Of a DNA stretch of 7,170 nt, positions 6,555-7,170 are shown piece by piece (positions within the stretch are counted from its first letter, which is position 1; each line of letters opens with the position of its first letter). Origin of the DNA: an uncultured Sphingomonadaceae bacterium (GTDB lineage: Bacteria > Pseudomonadota > Alphaproteobacteria > Sphingomonadales > Sphingomonadaceae). Under the pieces are notes generated by a model, which was given only the letters and a program-made list of their open reading frames with translations, did no database searches and was not told where the DNA came from. The translations under genes and the position numbers were made by a program. Location: the NCBI GenBank assembly GCA_938003725.1, contig CALKXX010000052.1, positions 1-7,170 of the forward strand, given 5' to 3'.

Positions 6555-7170
6555 ACAGATACCGGGCAGCTATCTGCACTGCGTTAACTGGACCAGATGC
6601 GGTTGAGGTTCAGGAATTGGAGCAGAAACCACTGAAACCGGGAGAGATTCGCATTGCAGTGAGAACCGCCGGTTTGAACTTCCCTGACTTGCTGATGACC
6701 CAAGGGAAATATCAGTTCCGACCCGATCCTCCGTTTGTACCGGGTTTGGAAGCCGCCGGTGATGTGATTGAGGTTGCCGCTGATGTCACCACGTTCAAGA
6801 TCGGAGACCGCGTCATGGCGGGAAACAAGGGCGATGCGATAGCGGAGCAGATGGTTGTATCACAAAATGCGGCTAATATTCTCCCAGAAGCGCTTAGCTA
6901 TGAGGAAGGTGCATGCTGGCAAACCGCTGCCTCCACCGCATGGCATGGGCTAGTTGAACAGGGCAAATTACAATCCGGCGAGAGCGTGCTGATATTAGGC
7001 GCCAGCGGCGGAGTCGGCTTGGCCGCGGTAAAACTGGCCAAAGATATCGGCGCGGTCGTGATTGGGACCGGATCAACGAAAGAAAAGCGAAAAGTGATAT
7101 CGGACGCCGGTGCAGATATGGTCTTCGATCCTGCGGATTCCGATCTGGCAAAAAAAATCAAAGAACGGAC
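6551..7170 (+). CDS. NADPH:quinone oxidoreductase family protein (zinc-free MDR), 3' end outside window
   Basis: The frame runs open from the ATG at 6551 to the window edge, giving 206 codons of an expected 320-330, so it is the N-terminal two thirds. It belongs to the medium-chain dehydrogenase/reductase superfamily, quinone oxidoreductase branch. The GroES-like catalytic domain covers about 1-120, with AGLNFPDLLMTQGKYQ (40-55), FVPGLEAAGDVIEV (62-75) and KIGDRVMA (83-90). The Rossmann domain then starts with the cofactor loop LGASGGVGLAAVKLAK (149-164). The zinc-ligand pattern of alcohol dehydrogenases is not seen, in keeping with the quinone/enone reductase group. Members reduce quinones or activated alkenes with NADPH; the substrate cannot be told. 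The start shares ATGA with the hydrolase stop, indicating translational coupling, and no strong ribosome binding site is visible. Confidence 0.9.
   Translation, partial: MNRYRAAICTALTGPDAVEVQELEQKPLKPGEIRIAVRTAGLNFPDLLMTQGKYQFRPDPPFVPGLEAAGDVIEVAADVTTFKIGDRVMAGNKGDAIAEQMVVSQNAANILPEALSYEEGACWQTAASTAWHGLVEQGKLQSGESVLILGASGGVGLAAVKLAKDIGAVVIGTGSTKEKRKVISDAGADMVFDPADSDLAKKIKER

Overview
This window comes from a bacterial chromosome and most likely from an alphaproteobacterium of the order Sphingomonadales. The clues are the phoH-ybeY-corC gene order, protein sequences that read like sphingomonad versions (the glycosyltransferase and the periplasmic serine hydrolase in particular), and roughly half G+C by eye. 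That base composition would fit the lower-GC marine or freshwater members (Sphingorhabdus or Parasphingorhabdus-like), but the genus is a guess. Coding density is very high. There is no intergenic gap above about 65 bases, no RNA gene, no insertion sequence, no CRISPR array and no recognisable intrinsic terminator.

Layout. Bases 1-1986 hold the 3' part of a rightward operon: the C-terminal half of a PhoH-family ATPase, the rRNA-processing endonuclease YbeY (start overlapping the phoH end) and a CorC/YbeX-type CBS-domain protein. These three are widely linked in proteobacteria and act around rRNA maturation, ribosome quality control and Mg2+ homeostasis. Bases 1983-2639 hold a leftward YiiM-like MOSC-domain gene, convergent with corC; the two genes end in the same CTAG palindrome. 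A 64-base divergent gap (2640-2703) separates it from a second rightward cluster that runs to the window end. That cluster holds a GT4-family glycosyltransferase, the AAA+ ATPase RarA, a secreted beta-lactamase-fold serine hydrolase, and a zinc-free quinone oxidoreductase cut off by the right edge. Its junctions are tight: 19 nt, then a 17-nt overlap, then a 4-nt ATGA overlap.

How the genes work together. The first cluster is a coherent RNA and ribosome maintenance unit. The second looks like a transcription unit of genes with unrelated jobs (envelope glycosylation, replication-fork maintenance, a periplasmic hydrolase, a redox enzyme), held together by translational coupling rather than by an obvious pathway.

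I found no convincing new biological system. The most distinctive sequence feature is a perfectly abutting 17-bp tandem duplication (16/17 identical) at the glycosyltransferase-rarA junction. It copies the stop/start signal and creates a four-codon mini-ORF between the two genes. Lesser points are the shared palindromic stop of corC and the MOSC gene, the absence of lnt after corC, and an unassigned N-terminal region with two cysteines in the serine hydrolase.
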